A program made the translations under genes and the position numbers. 64,000 nt of DNA, taken from DAISKN01 sp963716925 (GTDB taxonomy: Bacteria; Acidobacteriota; Vicinamibacteria; Marinacidobacterales; SMYC01). Below the pieces are notes generated by a model. That model worked only from the letters and a program-made list of their open reading frames with translations. It did no database searches and had not been told where the DNA came from. Below, piece by piece: positions 55,852-64,000 of this stretch. Location of the stretch: positions 682,001-746,000 of the forward strand of contig CAVQUX010000006.1 in assembly GCA_963716925.1 (NCBI GenBank), written 5' to 3'. How positions within the stretch are numbered: the stretch's first letter is position 1; each line of letters opens with the position of its first letter.

Positions 55852-56424
55852 TCAGAAGCTGGGCGGCGTGCAGGCGCTCACGACCTCGCAGACGTCGCTC
55901 CCGACGTTGCGGAATCGATGCGGAAGTCGGCTGTCGAAGTAATAGGCGTCTCCAGGTCCGAGAACGTACGTCTGACCGCCGACGGTGAGCTCGAGCTTTC
56001 CGCGCAGGACCACCCCCGATTCCTCGGCCTCGTGGCGGAGCATGTCGACTCCCGTGTCGGCTCCGGGATCGAGACGCTCGTGCAGGAGCTGGAGCGCGCG
56101 CCGTTTCAGGCTGCGCCCGACCTGACGATAGGAGATGCCGTTCCGGCCGATCTCGACCAGCTCCTCCGCGCGGTAGATGACTTGCTCCTCGTTCGTGGGC
56201 ACGTTCCCGGCGAAGAAATCGGCGAGGGTCATCGGGATCCCGTCGAGGATCTTCTTGAGGGTGGCGACGGATGGACTGGTGCGGTTGAGCTCGATCATCG
56301 AGATCAGACCGTTGGCGACGCCGCTCCTCCGGGCGAGGGCGCGCTGGGAGAGTCCAAAAGCCTCTCGAAGGGCGCGCAAACGCTCGCCTACTTCGAACTC
56401 GACGCCGGCGGCAGCAGTGCTCAT
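55852..56424 (-). CDS. XRE-cupin transcription regulator
   Basis: A 190-residue regulator. Residues 10-65 form a helix-turn-helix (VGERLRALREAFGLSQRALARRSGVANGLISMIELNRTSPSVATLKKIL), and residues 115-188 a cupin domain (ESGVVLRGKLELTVGGQTYVLGPGDAYYFDSRLPHRFRNVG). The layout is that of PuuR and related repressors of amine or amino-acid catabolism. ATG 56424 with AGGAG upstream is the start; the frame is open further on but lacks a ribosome site. It is divergent from the exported amidohydrolase and lies ahead of the TonB receptor. Confidence 0.92.
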   Translation of the reverse strand: MSTAAAGVEFEVGERLRALREAFGLSQRALARRSGVANGLISMIELNRTSPSVATLKKILDGIPMTLADFFAGNVPTNEEQVIYRAEELVEIGRNGISYRQVGRSLKRRALQLLHERLDPGADTGVDMLRHEAEESGVVLRGKLELTVGGQTYVLGPGDAYYFDSRLPHRFRNVGSDVCEVVSACTPPSF

Positions 56425-56465
56425 GACCTCGTACTCCTGGGGGAAGCCTCTCCGGTCGGCGGACA

Positions 56466-56479
56466 TTCTAGTACAATTC
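56466..56479 (+). promoter_or_regulatory. TTCTAGTACAATTC promoter motif, copy 1
   Basis: An exact 14-base match to 58320-58333. It includes TACAAT, a good -10 box. It is 37 bases before the ATG of the amidohydrolase at 56516. Confidence 0.5.
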
Positions 56480-56515
56480 GTCCGATCGCGTTTCGACCAA
56501 CGACGGCAGTCTTCG

Positions 56516-58345
56516 ATGCGCTCCAAGCTGACAGGCCGCCTGGCTCGCTTCTGTACCTGGACCAGTGTCCCTCTGCTCCTGATGGGCTTTCGCATGCCGA
56601 GCTCGTCCTTGCCGCCGGACACAATCCTCGTCAACGGCAAGATCGTCACCATGGATTCCAAGGATTCCATCGTGGAAGCGGTGGCTATCCGATCCGGAAG
56701 AATCGTCGCCATCGGATCGACGGAGTCGATCGAGACGTCTCGCGGGGGACGATACGCGAAGAATCGACCTCCCGGTCGCACCGCCACTCCCGGGCTCATC
56801 GATTCTCACAACCACTTCGCCGTCAGCGCCGCGGACGCTTTGTACAGCCTGGACCTGGCTTATCCGAACGTGAAGACCATCGCGGACATCGTGGAGAGAG
56901 TCCGCGAGCGCGCCGCCGCTCGGGGCCCCGGAGAGTGGGTGACCGGCGGGAGGTGGGACGAGGGCAAGCTGAAGGAAAATCGACTCATCCACGCGGAGGA
57001 CCTCGACCCGGTGTCTCCCGATAGCCCCGTCTGGCTCACTCACACGACCTCCCACTACGGTGTCGCGAACACCCGAGCGCTGAAGCTCGCGGGAATCACC
57101 AAAGAGACGCCCGACCCTCCCGGAGGCCTCATCGATCGCTACTCCGACGGATCGCCGACCGGGATTCTCAAGGACACGGCGATGTCTCTGATCTGGCCCC
57201 TGGTCCCGGATCAAACGGTGGAGCAGCTTCAGACCGCCATCGAGCGCTACCTGCCCGAGCTCAACAAGGAGGGGATCACCGCCATCAAAGACCCCGAGAT
57301 CGGCCTCGGTATCTGGGAGGCGTACCAGAGGGTCCTTCAGGAAGGAAAGCTGACGGCTCGGGTCTTCGTGCTCTGGCGGGCAGGCCGGACGCTTCAAGAG
57401 GCGCACGAGCTCATCGAGCGGGTCGGTCCTTTCACCAAGCCCTGGATCTCCACGGGCGACGACCTCTTGATCTCCGGGGGCATCAAGCTCTACGCCGATG
57501 GGAGCGGCGGCGCGCGGACCGCGTGGCTATACGACGAGTGGAACAAGAACCTGGACCAGATCGATCGAGGAAACTTCGGTGTTCCGAGGGTCGAGCCCTC
57601 GGTTTTGCGCGAGCAGATCAAGGCGTTCCACGACGCGGGGCTCCACGTCGGCGTTCATGCGGTCGGCGATCGAGCCATCGACTGGGTGGTCGACTCCTAC
57701 GCACAGGCACTCGAGGCGAAGCCGTCGCGGGGTCTCCGGCACAGCATCATCCATTGCAACATACCGACCGACCACGCGCTGGAGCAGATGGCGAAGCTGC
57801 AATCGACCTATGATGCGGGGTACCCCGAGGTGCAGCCCTCGTTCCTGTGGTGGATCGGTGACACCTACGCGGGAAACTTCGGTCCGGAAAGGAATCGAAG
57901 AGTACTCCCGTTGAAGAGCTTCCTGCAGCGGGGGATCCGCTGGGGCGGAGGCTCGGATTACGACGTGACACCCTTTCCCGCGCGCTACGGTCTATGGGCT
58001 TCTTCGGCCCGGGAAACCGTCATGGGAGTGTACGGATCCCACCCTTTCGGAACGGAGCAGTCCATCGACGTGAAAGACGCCCTTCGCGCCTACACCACCT
58101 GGAACGCGCGCCAGCTCTTCCTGGAAGACGAGATCGGCTCCATCGAGGTGGGGAAGTACGCGGATATCGCCGTTTGGGAAAAAGATCTCCTCAGCGTGCC
58201 CGCGGAACAAATCAAGGAATTGCGCTGCGAGCTCACATTGATGAACGGAAAGATCGTTCACCGGGCCCCCGATTCGCCGATCGCGGTCACGACGGGAGGC
58301 GGGCCCGGGGGCAGCGACGTTCTAGTACAATTCTCCCACCAGTAA
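56516..58345 (+). CDS. Exported amidohydrolase (YtcJ-like)
   Basis: A 609-residue metal-dependent amidohydrolase of the Amidohydro_3/YtcJ group. A hydrophobic N-terminus (TWTSVPLLLMGFRMP) suggests export. The core has DTILVNGKIVTMD, the metal motif GLIDSHNHF near residue 105, GGIKLYADGSGGARTAWL with the probable carboxylated or bridging residues, LHVGVHAVGDRAIDWV with further His, and GGSDYDVTPFPARYG with the catalytic Asp. Family members remove N-acyl or formyl groups; the substrate here is unknown. ATG 56516 is preferred to longer starts that would overlap the divergent regulator. Confidence 0.88.
   Translation: MRSKLTGRLARFCTWTSVPLLLMGFRMPSSSLPPDTILVNGKIVTMDSKDSIVEAVAIRSGRIVAIGSTESIETSRGGRYAKNRPPGRTATPGLIDSHNHFAVSAADALYSLDLAYPNVKTIADIVERVRERAAARGPGEWVTGGRWDEGKLKENRLIHAEDLDPVSPDSPVWLTHTTSHYGVANTRALKLAGITKETPDPPGGLIDRYSDGSPTGILKDTAMSLIWPLVPDQTVEQLQTAIERYLPELNKEGITAIKDPEIGLGIWEAYQRVLQEGKLTARVFVLWRAGRTLQEAHELIERVGPFTKPWISTGDDLLISGGIKLYADGSGGARTAWLYDEWNKNLDQIDRGNFGVPRVEPSVLREQIKAFHDAGLHVGVHAVGDRAIDWVVDSYAQALEAKPSRGLRHSIIHCNIPTDHALEQMAKLQSTYDAGYPEVQPSFLWWIGDTYAGNFGPERNRRVLPLKSFLQRGIRWGGGSDYDVTPFPARYGLWASSARETVMGVYGSHPFGTEQSIDVKDALRAYTTWNARQLFLEDEIGSIEVGKYADIAVWEKDLLSVPAEQIKELRCELTLMNGKIVHRAPDSPIAVTTGGGPGGSDVLVQFSHQ
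58320..58333 (+). promoter_or_regulatory. TTCTAGTACAATTC promoter motif, copy 2
   Basis: The second copy of the 14-base motif, inside the last codons of the amidohydrolase and 25 bases before the SnoaL-like start at 58359. It could give this operon its own promoter. Confidence 0.5.
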
Positions 58346-58358
58346 TGGAGGCGATTCG

Positions 58359-58799
58359 ATGATTGCAACGACCCTTTCCCTGCTCCTCGCGGCCGCGGGA
58401 GCCCCTCAGCCGTCGACGGCGAGCGAGATCGAGAAGCTCGTCGTCGCCTTCAACCAGGCCTACGAGCGAAACGACCTCGAGACTTACTTCTCGTACTACG
58501 CCGACGACGTCACCCAGTGGTTCGAGAGCGGAAGGGCGGGACTCGCGGACTACAAGAAGAGCTGGTACGAGCTCATCGCGAAGGGCGGCGGGGTCGAGAA
58601 GAACGCTCTCTCCGACATCCGGATACAGGTCTCGCCCGGAAGCGAGGCCGCCGTCGCGACCTACGCCGTCGACGTCGTGACTCGTCAGGCCGACGGGAAG
58701 AAAACCAAGGAGAAAGCGTACGAGACCGACGTGTGGTTCAAGCGCGACGGGAAGTGGAAGATCGTCCACCTCCATTACAACTCGAGAGAGGTGCCTTGA
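58359..58799 (+). CDS. Secreted SnoaL/DUF4440-like protein
   Basis: A 146-residue NTF2-like protein with a signal peptide (ATTLSLLLAAAGAPQPS). EKLVVAFNQAYERNDLETYFSYYADDVTQWFESG and VWFKRDGKWKIVHLHYNS are the first helix and last strand of the DUF4440/SnoaL_3 fold. These cone-shaped folds are enzymes or ligand binders; the role here is not evident. GGAGGCGA gives the ATG at 58359. Its stop overlaps the start of the DpgC-like gene (TTGA). Confidence 0.85.
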   Translation: MIATTLSLLLAAAGAPQPSTASEIEKLVVAFNQAYERNDLETYFSYYADDVTQWFESGRAGLADYKKSWYELIAKGGGVEKNALSDIRIQVSPGSEAAVATYAVDVVTRQADGKKTKEKAYETDVWFKRDGKWKIVHLHYNSREVP

Positions 58800-60089
58800 C
58801 CGTCGACCTCGACGAGGCGCGGGAATGCACCCATGCCTGGGCGCGTCTCGACTCCCTGCCGCTCCGCTCGCGCCGGAGCGCGGAGGAGCGCACCACCGCG
58901 AGCGGCATAAGGGACGCTCTCCTCGCTCGCTCGCAAGCGACTCGCTCGCGAGAACCGCTCCGAGATCTATGACCGTCTGACGGACGGTAGGAAGCGGCGG
59001 CTCCGCGTCGACGCACTCGTCTACCGGGCCGCCGAGCTCTGGCCCGGTCTCGTTCCCACGCGCGAGGAAGTCGCGCGCGAGGCCGAGCGCATGCAGATGG
59101 ACAAGGACGGCCGGGAGATCCAGCAAGGGATTCTCGTGGCCGAGCTCCTGAGCAATCCCGAAATCGGCGCCCATCTGGTCTCGAGCATGCTCGCTCCGAC
59201 GGAGGAGGCCCGGGCGAAGCTTCCCGAGCTCCAAGCTCGAGGCGCCGTCGATCTCGGGGCCGCACGCGTCGAGGCGCGGGGTGACGTCGGCTACGTCTTC
59301 ATGAAGCACCCCCGCTTCCTCAATGCCGAGGACGACGAGACGCGAGGACCGCTCGAGGTCGCGATCGACCTGGTGCTCCTCCACCCCGGCCTCAAGATGG
59401 GAGTCCTGAGAGGCGATCCCGTCGAGCACCCGAAGTACGCGGGGCGCCGAATCTTCTCCTCGGGAATCAACCTCACCCGGCTCTACCACGGGAAGATCTC
59501 CTACCTCTTCTATCTCGTGCGCGATCTCGGGCTGGTCCACAAGCTCTACCGCGGGCTCGCCCTCGAGCCCGAGAGCCTCGACGGGATCGAGACCACTCTC
59601 GAGAAGCCGTGGATGGCCGTGGTCGACGGGTTCGCGATCGGAGGCGGATGCCAGATTCTCCTGGTCGTCGACTACGTGATCGCGGAGAAGGGCTCGTACT
59701 TCAACCTCCCCGCGCGCAAGGAAGGGATCATCCCCGGGGCCGCCAACCTGAGGCTCCCCCGGTTCATGGGAGAGCGGATGGCGCGCCAGGCGATCCTCTT
59801 CGATCGCCTCTTCCGCGTGGAGGAGCCGGACGCGAAAGCGCTGGTGAACGAGGTGCATTCGCCGGAGGAGATCGACGCCGCCGTGGAGCGCGCGGTCGCG
59901 AACGCCCTCGGCTCGGGAATGGTGAGCGCTTCGGGAAACCGGAAGGCGCTTCGGGTGCAGCTCGAGCCCCTGGACACGTTCCGTCGCTACATGGCGACCT
60001 ACGCGCGCGAGCAGGCCTACTGTCACCTCAGCGAGCAGCTCATTGGAAACCTGGAAAAGCACTGGCAAGCGAAGAGTCGGAGGTTGTGA
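58796..60089 (+). pseudogene. DpgC-like enoyl-CoA-hydratase-family dioxygenase, one frameshift
   Basis: About 430 codons, the normal length of DpgC. The main frame has EIYDRLTDGRKRRLRVDALVYRAAELWPGLVP, ADERMQMDKDG-like helix, VGYVFMKHPRFLNAEDDETRGPLEVAIDLVLLHP, VLRGDPVEHPKYAGRRIFSSGINLTRLY and the crotonase oxyanion loop GFAIGGGCQILLV. DpgC is a cofactor-free dioxygenase converting 3,5-dihydroxyphenylacetyl-CoA to the glyoxylate in glycopeptide antibiotic pathways. The N-terminal part reads in another frame, joined near 58935 by one base, so the sequence may contain an error. Start TTG 58796 overlaps the previous stop. Confidence 0.8.
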
Positions 60090-60090
60090 C

Positions 60091-62010
60091 GTGAAACGAA
60101 CCGCGGTGGGGCTTCTGGTCGTATGGATGGCGGGCGCAGTCTCGGAGGGAAACGAGTGGGGCTACTTCGGGGCGGACCGAGCGTTCACCCGGTACTCGCC
60201 TCTCGATCAGATAGGACCCGATAACGTTTCGAAGCTCACGATTCTCTGGCGGCGGCCGGCGGTGAGCTCGAAGCTGAAAGAGGCCTACCCCGAGCTCAAG
60301 GTCTCGGGGAACTTCCGTTCGACCCCGATCTTCGTCGACGGCGTACTCTACGCGCCGAACGGCGTGGGCCTGGTGGCGGCGATTCAACCGGGGACGGGCG
60401 AGACGATCTGGGAGCAGGAGCCCTTCACCCCGACCATCGACGATGCCGCGGGCCAGAGCCCGCGCGGGCTCGACTACTGGCGGGACGGAGCCCACATGCG
60501 TCTCTTCGTAGCGCGCGGAGAGTATCTGTACGCCGTCGACTCCAAAACGGGAAAGCGCGTTCCCGACTTCGGCGATCGGGGGCGCGTGAGCCTGCACTGG
60601 GAAGCCCCGCTCGCCGGCCTCTTCAACTGGACCGCGGGCCCGATCGTGGTCTCGGACGTCGTGGTCGTCGCCGGGATCACCGGGGGAGCGGGTGACGGCG
60701 GCGTGAAGCGCGAGGCCGCGCCCGAGGACGTACGCGGATTCGACGCGAGGACCGGGCGCCTTCTCTGGACGTTCCACGTGGTTCCCCCGCCGGGCGAAGA
60801 GGGAAACGAGACCTGGGGCGAGGAGTCGTGGAAGTTCTCGGGGGATCTCGGATCCTGGTGCTGCGTTTCCGCCGACGAAGAGCTCGGCTACGTCTACGTC
60901 CCCTTGACCGCGCCCACCGCCGCCTACTATGGAGGCCACCGTCCCGGAGACAACCTCTACTCGAACAGCCTGGTGGCGCTCGAGGCGAAGACGGGAAAGA
61001 AAATCTGGCACTTCCAGATGGTGCACCACGACGTCTGGGAGTACGACACCGTGGGGCCCGCGACCCTCGGAGACATCACCGTCAACGGGAAGCGAATCCG
61101 CGCGGTGATGCAGCCGAGCAAGACCGCGTTTCTCTACGTCTTCGATCGGAAGACGGGTGAGCCGGTATGGCCCATCGAGGAGCGCCCGGTGCCCGCCTCC
61201 GAGGTCCCGAGCGAGCACCTCTCGACGACGCAGCCTTTCCCCACGAAGCCCGCGCCCTACGACCGGCAGGGCTTCACCGAGGACGATCTCATCGATTTCA
61301 CCCCGGAGCTCGCGCGCCGCGCGAAGGAGGTCGCGAGCAGGCTCGTCCTCGGTCCGATGTTCACTCCGCCGTCGGTGAAGAGCACCGAGCCCGGGGGGAA
61401 GATCGGCACGATCGCGAACCCCGGCTGGTGGGGCGCGGGAAATTGGAACACCGGGGCGTTCGATCCCGAGACCGGCGTCTACTACGCGGTCTCGCACACC
61501 TGGCCCGCCGTCTATCACCTCTCGCAACCGACGGAGGCCGATGCGACCCTGGATTACGCCGTCACCGGTGAAGAAGAAGACGACTACCCGCTCGTCGACG
61601 GCATCCCCATCGTGAAGCCTCCGTACGGACGCATCACCGCGATCGACATGAACCGCGGCGAGCATCTCTGGATGACGGCGAACGGAGACGGCCCGCGAGA
61701 CCATCCCCTTCTCAAGGATCTGCACCTCCCGCCGCTCGGGATCCCCGGACGCGGAGCGCCGCTCGTCACCAAGACGCTCCTCTTTCTCGGCGAGGGCGGA
61801 GACGCCATTCCCGGAATCCGTGAAGGAATGTGGGGCACGAAGTTCCGCGCGTACGACAAGGCCAGGGGCAACGTCATCTGGGAGACCGATTTCCCCGCCG
61901 GTACCACCGGAGCGCCCATGACCTACATGTACGAAGGCAAGCAATACATCGTCGTCGCCATCGGCGGCAAGAAAGTTCCCCCGGAGTGGGTCGCGCTCGG
62001 CCTTCCGTGA
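60091..62010 (+). CDS. PQQ-dependent dehydrogenase (quinoprotein)
   Basis: A 639-residue exported quinoprotein with a signal peptide (GLLVVWMAGAVSEGNEWGY). Eight-bladed propeller motifs are visible, for instance VAAIQPGTGETIWEQE, AVDSKTGKRVPDFGDRG and ALEAKTGKKIWHFQMVHHDVWEYD. The motif GNWNTGAFDPETGVYYAVSHTW is typical of glucose/alcohol quinoprotein dehydrogenases. A cytochrome c domain is not present, so electrons must go to a separate acceptor. GTG 60091 with GGAGG at 60079-60083 is the start, directly behind the DpgC-like gene, and the methyltransferase overlaps its stop. Confidence 0.9.
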   Translation: MKRTAVGLLVVWMAGAVSEGNEWGYFGADRAFTRYSPLDQIGPDNVSKLTILWRRPAVSSKLKEAYPELKVSGNFRSTPIFVDGVLYAPNGVGLVAAIQPGTGETIWEQEPFTPTIDDAAGQSPRGLDYWRDGAHMRLFVARGEYLYAVDSKTGKRVPDFGDRGRVSLHWEAPLAGLFNWTAGPIVVSDVVVVAGITGGAGDGGVKREAAPEDVRGFDARTGRLLWTFHVVPPPGEEGNETWGEESWKFSGDLGSWCCVSADEELGYVYVPLTAPTAAYYGGHRPGDNLYSNSLVALEAKTGKKIWHFQMVHHDVWEYDTVGPATLGDITVNGKRIRAVMQPSKTAFLYVFDRKTGEPVWPIEERPVPASEVPSEHLSTTQPFPTKPAPYDRQGFTEDDLIDFTPELARRAKEVASRLVLGPMFTPPSVKSTEPGGKIGTIANPGWWGAGNWNTGAFDPETGVYYAVSHTWPAVYHLSQPTEADATLDYAVTGEEEDDYPLVDGIPIVKPPYGRITAIDMNRGEHLWMTANGDGPRDHPLLKDLHLPPLGIPGRGAPLVTKTLLFLGEGGDAIPGIREGMWGTKFRAYDKARGNVIWETDFPAGTTGAPMTYMYEGKQYIVVAIGGKKVPPEWVALGLP

Positions 62011-62765
62011 AGCGAGGCCCGGGCTCGCTCTACCGGAGCCTGAAGTCTCTCGAGTACCTGGCGACCCGGGACTTCCGCGCCGCGCTCGAGCTCCTGCTCG
62101 CGAAAGACCTCCCTTCCATCTCCCTGAAAGCGCGGCTCGGGCTCATCCGGCGATTCGTGCGCGCGACCAACGCCGTCCGCGGTTACCACACGCTCACGGA
62201 CATGCTCCGGGTCGCGCGCGAGATTCTCGTGCGTGCCGGACGGAGTCCGATGGTGCTCGAGGCCGGATGCGGCTACGGTGCGAGCACCGCGAAGCTGAGC
62301 CTGGCGGTGAGGATGGCCGGAGGATCGCTCATCGCCTGCGATTCGTTCCAGGGCATCCCCGAGAACGACGAGCGCCACGAGCTCCTCGACGGGCGGAAGA
62401 CCGAGTTCCGCGCCGGCGCCTTTCGCGGACGACTCACCTCGGTCCGCCGCACCGTCGAGACGTTCGGTGCCCCCGAAGTCTGCCGCTTCGAGAAAGGCTG
62501 GTTCGCCGACGTACTGCCGCGGATCGATGGGCCTCTGGACGTGTTGGTCCTCGACGTGGACCTGCGGCAGTCGACGCGCACCTGCGTGAAGGAGCTCTGG
62601 CCGAGGCTCCGACCGGACGGCGTTCTCTTCTCTCTCGACGGGCAGCTCCGCGCCACCCACGAGGTTCTTTCGGACGCGCGGTTCTGGCGCGAGGAGGTCG
62701 GATCCGAGCCGCCTCCGGTCGAGGGTCTCTTCGAGTCGAAGCTCCTCAAGCTGGTCAGGAAATGA
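62007..62765 (+). CDS. TylF/MycF-like SAM-dependent methyltransferase
   Basis: A 252-residue class I methyltransferase. The SAM site VLEAGCGYGASTAKLSLAVRMAGGSLIACDSFQGIPEND resembles the TylF/macrocin-O-methyltransferase family, as does the later LDVLVLDVDLRQSTRTCVKELWPRLRPDGVLFS. These enzymes methylate hydroxyls of sugars or aromatic compounds. GTG 62007 overlaps the stop of the PQQ dehydrogenase (GTGA), and the sulfatase-like gene overlaps the end by four bases. It probably shares a small-molecule or glycan role with them. Confidence 0.82.
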   Translation: MKRGPGSLYRSLKSLEYLATRDFRAALELLLAKDLPSISLKARLGLIRRFVRATNAVRGYHTLTDMLRVAREILVRAGRSPMVLEAGCGYGASTAKLSLAVRMAGGSLIACDSFQGIPENDERHELLDGRKTEFRAGAFRGRLTSVRRTVETFGAPEVCRFEKGWFADVLPRIDGPLDVLVLDVDLRQSTRTCVKELWPRLRPDGVLFSLDGQLRATHEVLSDARFWREEVGSEPPPVEGLFESKLLKLVRK

Positions 62766-64000
62766 TCGTCCTCGCGATCGCTCTCTCGGTCGTTCCAAAG
62801 CCGAACGTCGTCCTCGTCACCATCGACACCCTTCGGGCGGACCACGTGGGCGCGTACGGCGCCCCGCCGGGCTCGACTCCCGCTCTCGACGCGCTCGCGT
62901 CCGAAGGGCTCCGCTTCGAGAACGCGATCTCGCCCGTGCCGCTGACCCGGCCGGCGCACGCGAGCCTCTTCACCGGCCTCTATCCCCCGGAGCACGGAAT
63001 CCACGACAACCTGCCGGCGAAGCTCGATTCCTCCGTGCCGACGTTGGCGACGCGCTTCAAGGAGGCGGGCTACCACACCGCGGGGTTCGCGGGGAGCTTT
63101 CTTCTGGGGCGCGGGAGCGGTCTCGAGAGGGGCTTCGACGTATTCGGCGACGGCTCGATTTCGGGGAGGGCCGATCTCGTGGGGTCGAAAGCGGAGAGGC
63201 GCGCGGAGGCGGTGGCGGCGGAAGCGCTCGAGTTTCTTTCGACGGCGAAGCCTCCTTTCTTCCTCTGGGTCCATTTCTACGATCCCCACGCGCCCTACGA
63301 TCCGCCGGGCGCGTTCGCGGGAAAGGGCTACCGCGGGGAGATCGCCTATGCGGACTCGCAGGTGGGGCGGATCGTCGAAGGATTGCGCTCGCGGGGTTTT
63401 CTCGACTCGACGCTGGTCGTCGCGACCGCGGATCACGGCGAGGGGCTGGGAGATCACGGAGAGGACGAGCACGGTGCCCTGGTGTACGAGGAGACCCTCC
63501 GGGTGCCGCTCATCGTTCGCGGACCGGGAATCGCGGCGGGCCGCTTGGAGCGCGAGCCCGTGAGCCTCGTCGACATCGCGCCGTTTCTCCTCGGAGGCGG
63601 CGCCGGCGGCCTGTCGGCTCCCGCGCGGAAGCCGCTCTACTTCGAGTCCTACTATGGAAACCTCCATTTCGGCTGGGCGCCGCTTCGCGGCATCCGCGAG
63701 GGTCCGATGAAGCTCATCTTCACCCAGGGGGCCCCTCGGGCCGAGCTCTACGACCTCGACTCCGATCCCCGGGAAGCGCGAGACGTCTCCCGGGAAAGAA
63801 AGGACGCGGCCCGGCGGCTCTACGCGGAGCTCCAGAAGGTCGGAGACAAGACCCCGTCGGCCGCCCCGGCCCTCGATCCGGGGGATATCGAACGGCTCGC
63901 GAGCCTCGGCTATGTCGGGTCCGCGCCGCGCCAGGGGACGGGGGCCGACCCCAAGGACGAGATCGCGAAATACTCGGACTTCGGCCGCAAGCTTCGAGAC
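62762..64000 (+). CDS. Sulfatase/alkaline-phosphatase-fold hydrolase, cut by window end
   Basis: A partial gene of at least 413 codons, open to the last base. It starts MIVLAIALSVVPKPNVVLVTIDTLRADHVGAYG, the metal-binding N-terminus of sulfatases. The nucleophile region reads VPLTRPAHASLFTG, where a Thr replaces the Cys/Ser of the usual C/S-x-P-x-R motif; this variant occurs in exported phosphatase- or phosphotransferase-like members. Further metal motifs are HFYDPHAPY and ATADHGEGLGDHGE. The C-terminal end begins a region of TPR-like helices (DPGDIERLASLGYVG). It overlaps the methyltransferase gene by four bases. Confidence 0.88.
   Translation, partial: MIVLAIALSVVPKPNVVLVTIDTLRADHVGAYGAPPGSTPALDALASEGLRFENAISPVPLTRPAHASLFTGLYPPEHGIHDNLPAKLDSSVPTLATRFKEAGYHTAGFAGSFLLGRGSGLERGFDVFGDGSISGRADLVGSKAERRAEAVAAEALEFLSTAKPPFFLWVHFYDPHAPYDPPGAFAGKGYRGEIAYADSQVGRIVEGLRSRGFLDSTLVVATADHGEGLGDHGEDEHGALVYEETLRVPLIVRGPGIAAGRLEREPVSLVDIAPFLLGGGAGGLSAPARKPLYFESYYGNLHFGWAPLRGIREGPMKLIFTQGAPRAELYDLDSDPREARDVSRERKDAARRLYAELQKVGDKTPSAAPALDPGDIERLASLGYVGSAPRQGTGADPKDEIAKYSDFGRKLRD

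Overview
The window looks like a piece of a high-GC bacterial chromosome, most probably from the Acidobacteriota (Thermoanaerobaculia- or Vicinamibacteria-like). The reasons are the gene families: an Oar-type TonB-dependent receptor with a carboxypeptidase-regulatory N-terminus, a PadR regulator followed by the tail of an acidobacterial-type (ADOP/MacB-like) permease, a DUF4136 protein, many exported amidases, cyclases and quinoproteins, and -10-like boxes placed only a few bases before several start codons. The phylum is an inference from gene content; there is no rRNA or tRNA gene in the window.

Layout. 1-2.6 kb: heat-shock operon hsp20-groES-groEL under a sigma70-like promoter with a CIRCE operator, closed by a hairpin terminator. 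2.7-9.1 kb: a PilZ protein with an odd C-terminal module, a PQQ-like propeller, an unknown coiled-coil protein, an ornithine cyclodeaminase homologue, a secreted kinase-fold protein and a Tat-exported amidase. 8.8-13.4 kb: a 0.65-kb direct repeat (amidase 3' end plus metallo-beta-lactamase 3' end) encloses a mosaic insert holding a two-repeat secreted protein, a prepilin-like protein, a RibD/DHFR-like enzyme and a broken HxlR regulator. 13.0-18.4 kb: a minus-strand operon of an exported PLP aminotransferase, a VTT/DedA-type membrane protein, an acyl-adenylase N-domain, a large MJ0619/Tes-like radical SAM enzyme and an MBL-fold hydrolase. 18.4-32.4 kb: PaaK ligase, a Ser/Thr kinase with J domain and TPRs, chorismate mutase/prephenate dehydrogenase, exported hydrolases, a 4CL-like ligase behind a MocR regulator, a tethered HtrA-like protease, an FAD oxidoreductase/cyclase pair and PadR.

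32.6-42.8 kb is an envelope or peptide-modification island: Wzc-like tyrosine kinase, O-antigen-ligase-like protein, TPR protein, then a RiPP-like set (NTP_transf_5 protein, PqqD-type protein with a Cys-containing tail, HprK-like kinase, SPASM radical SAM, lasso-B2-type protease). 42.9-49.4 kb: a giant secreted multidomain protein flanked by two paralogous small secreted proteins. 49.6-58.3 kb: IorA/IorB-type molybdenum hydroxylase, a TonB receptor, a cupin regulator and an exported amidohydrolase. 58.4-64 kb: a tight operon with a SnoaL-like protein, a DpgC-like dioxygenase, a PQQ dehydrogenase, a TylF-like methyltransferase and an alkaline-phosphatase-fold sulfatase cut by the window end.

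Between about 36 and 59 kb many genes carry single-base frameshifts although the protein similarity continues cleanly in another frame. This pattern looks more like sequencing indels than gene decay, and it should be kept in mind when reading those entries. Genuine decay is better supported for the repeat-flanked insert (9.1-13.1 kb) and the permease remnant beside padR.
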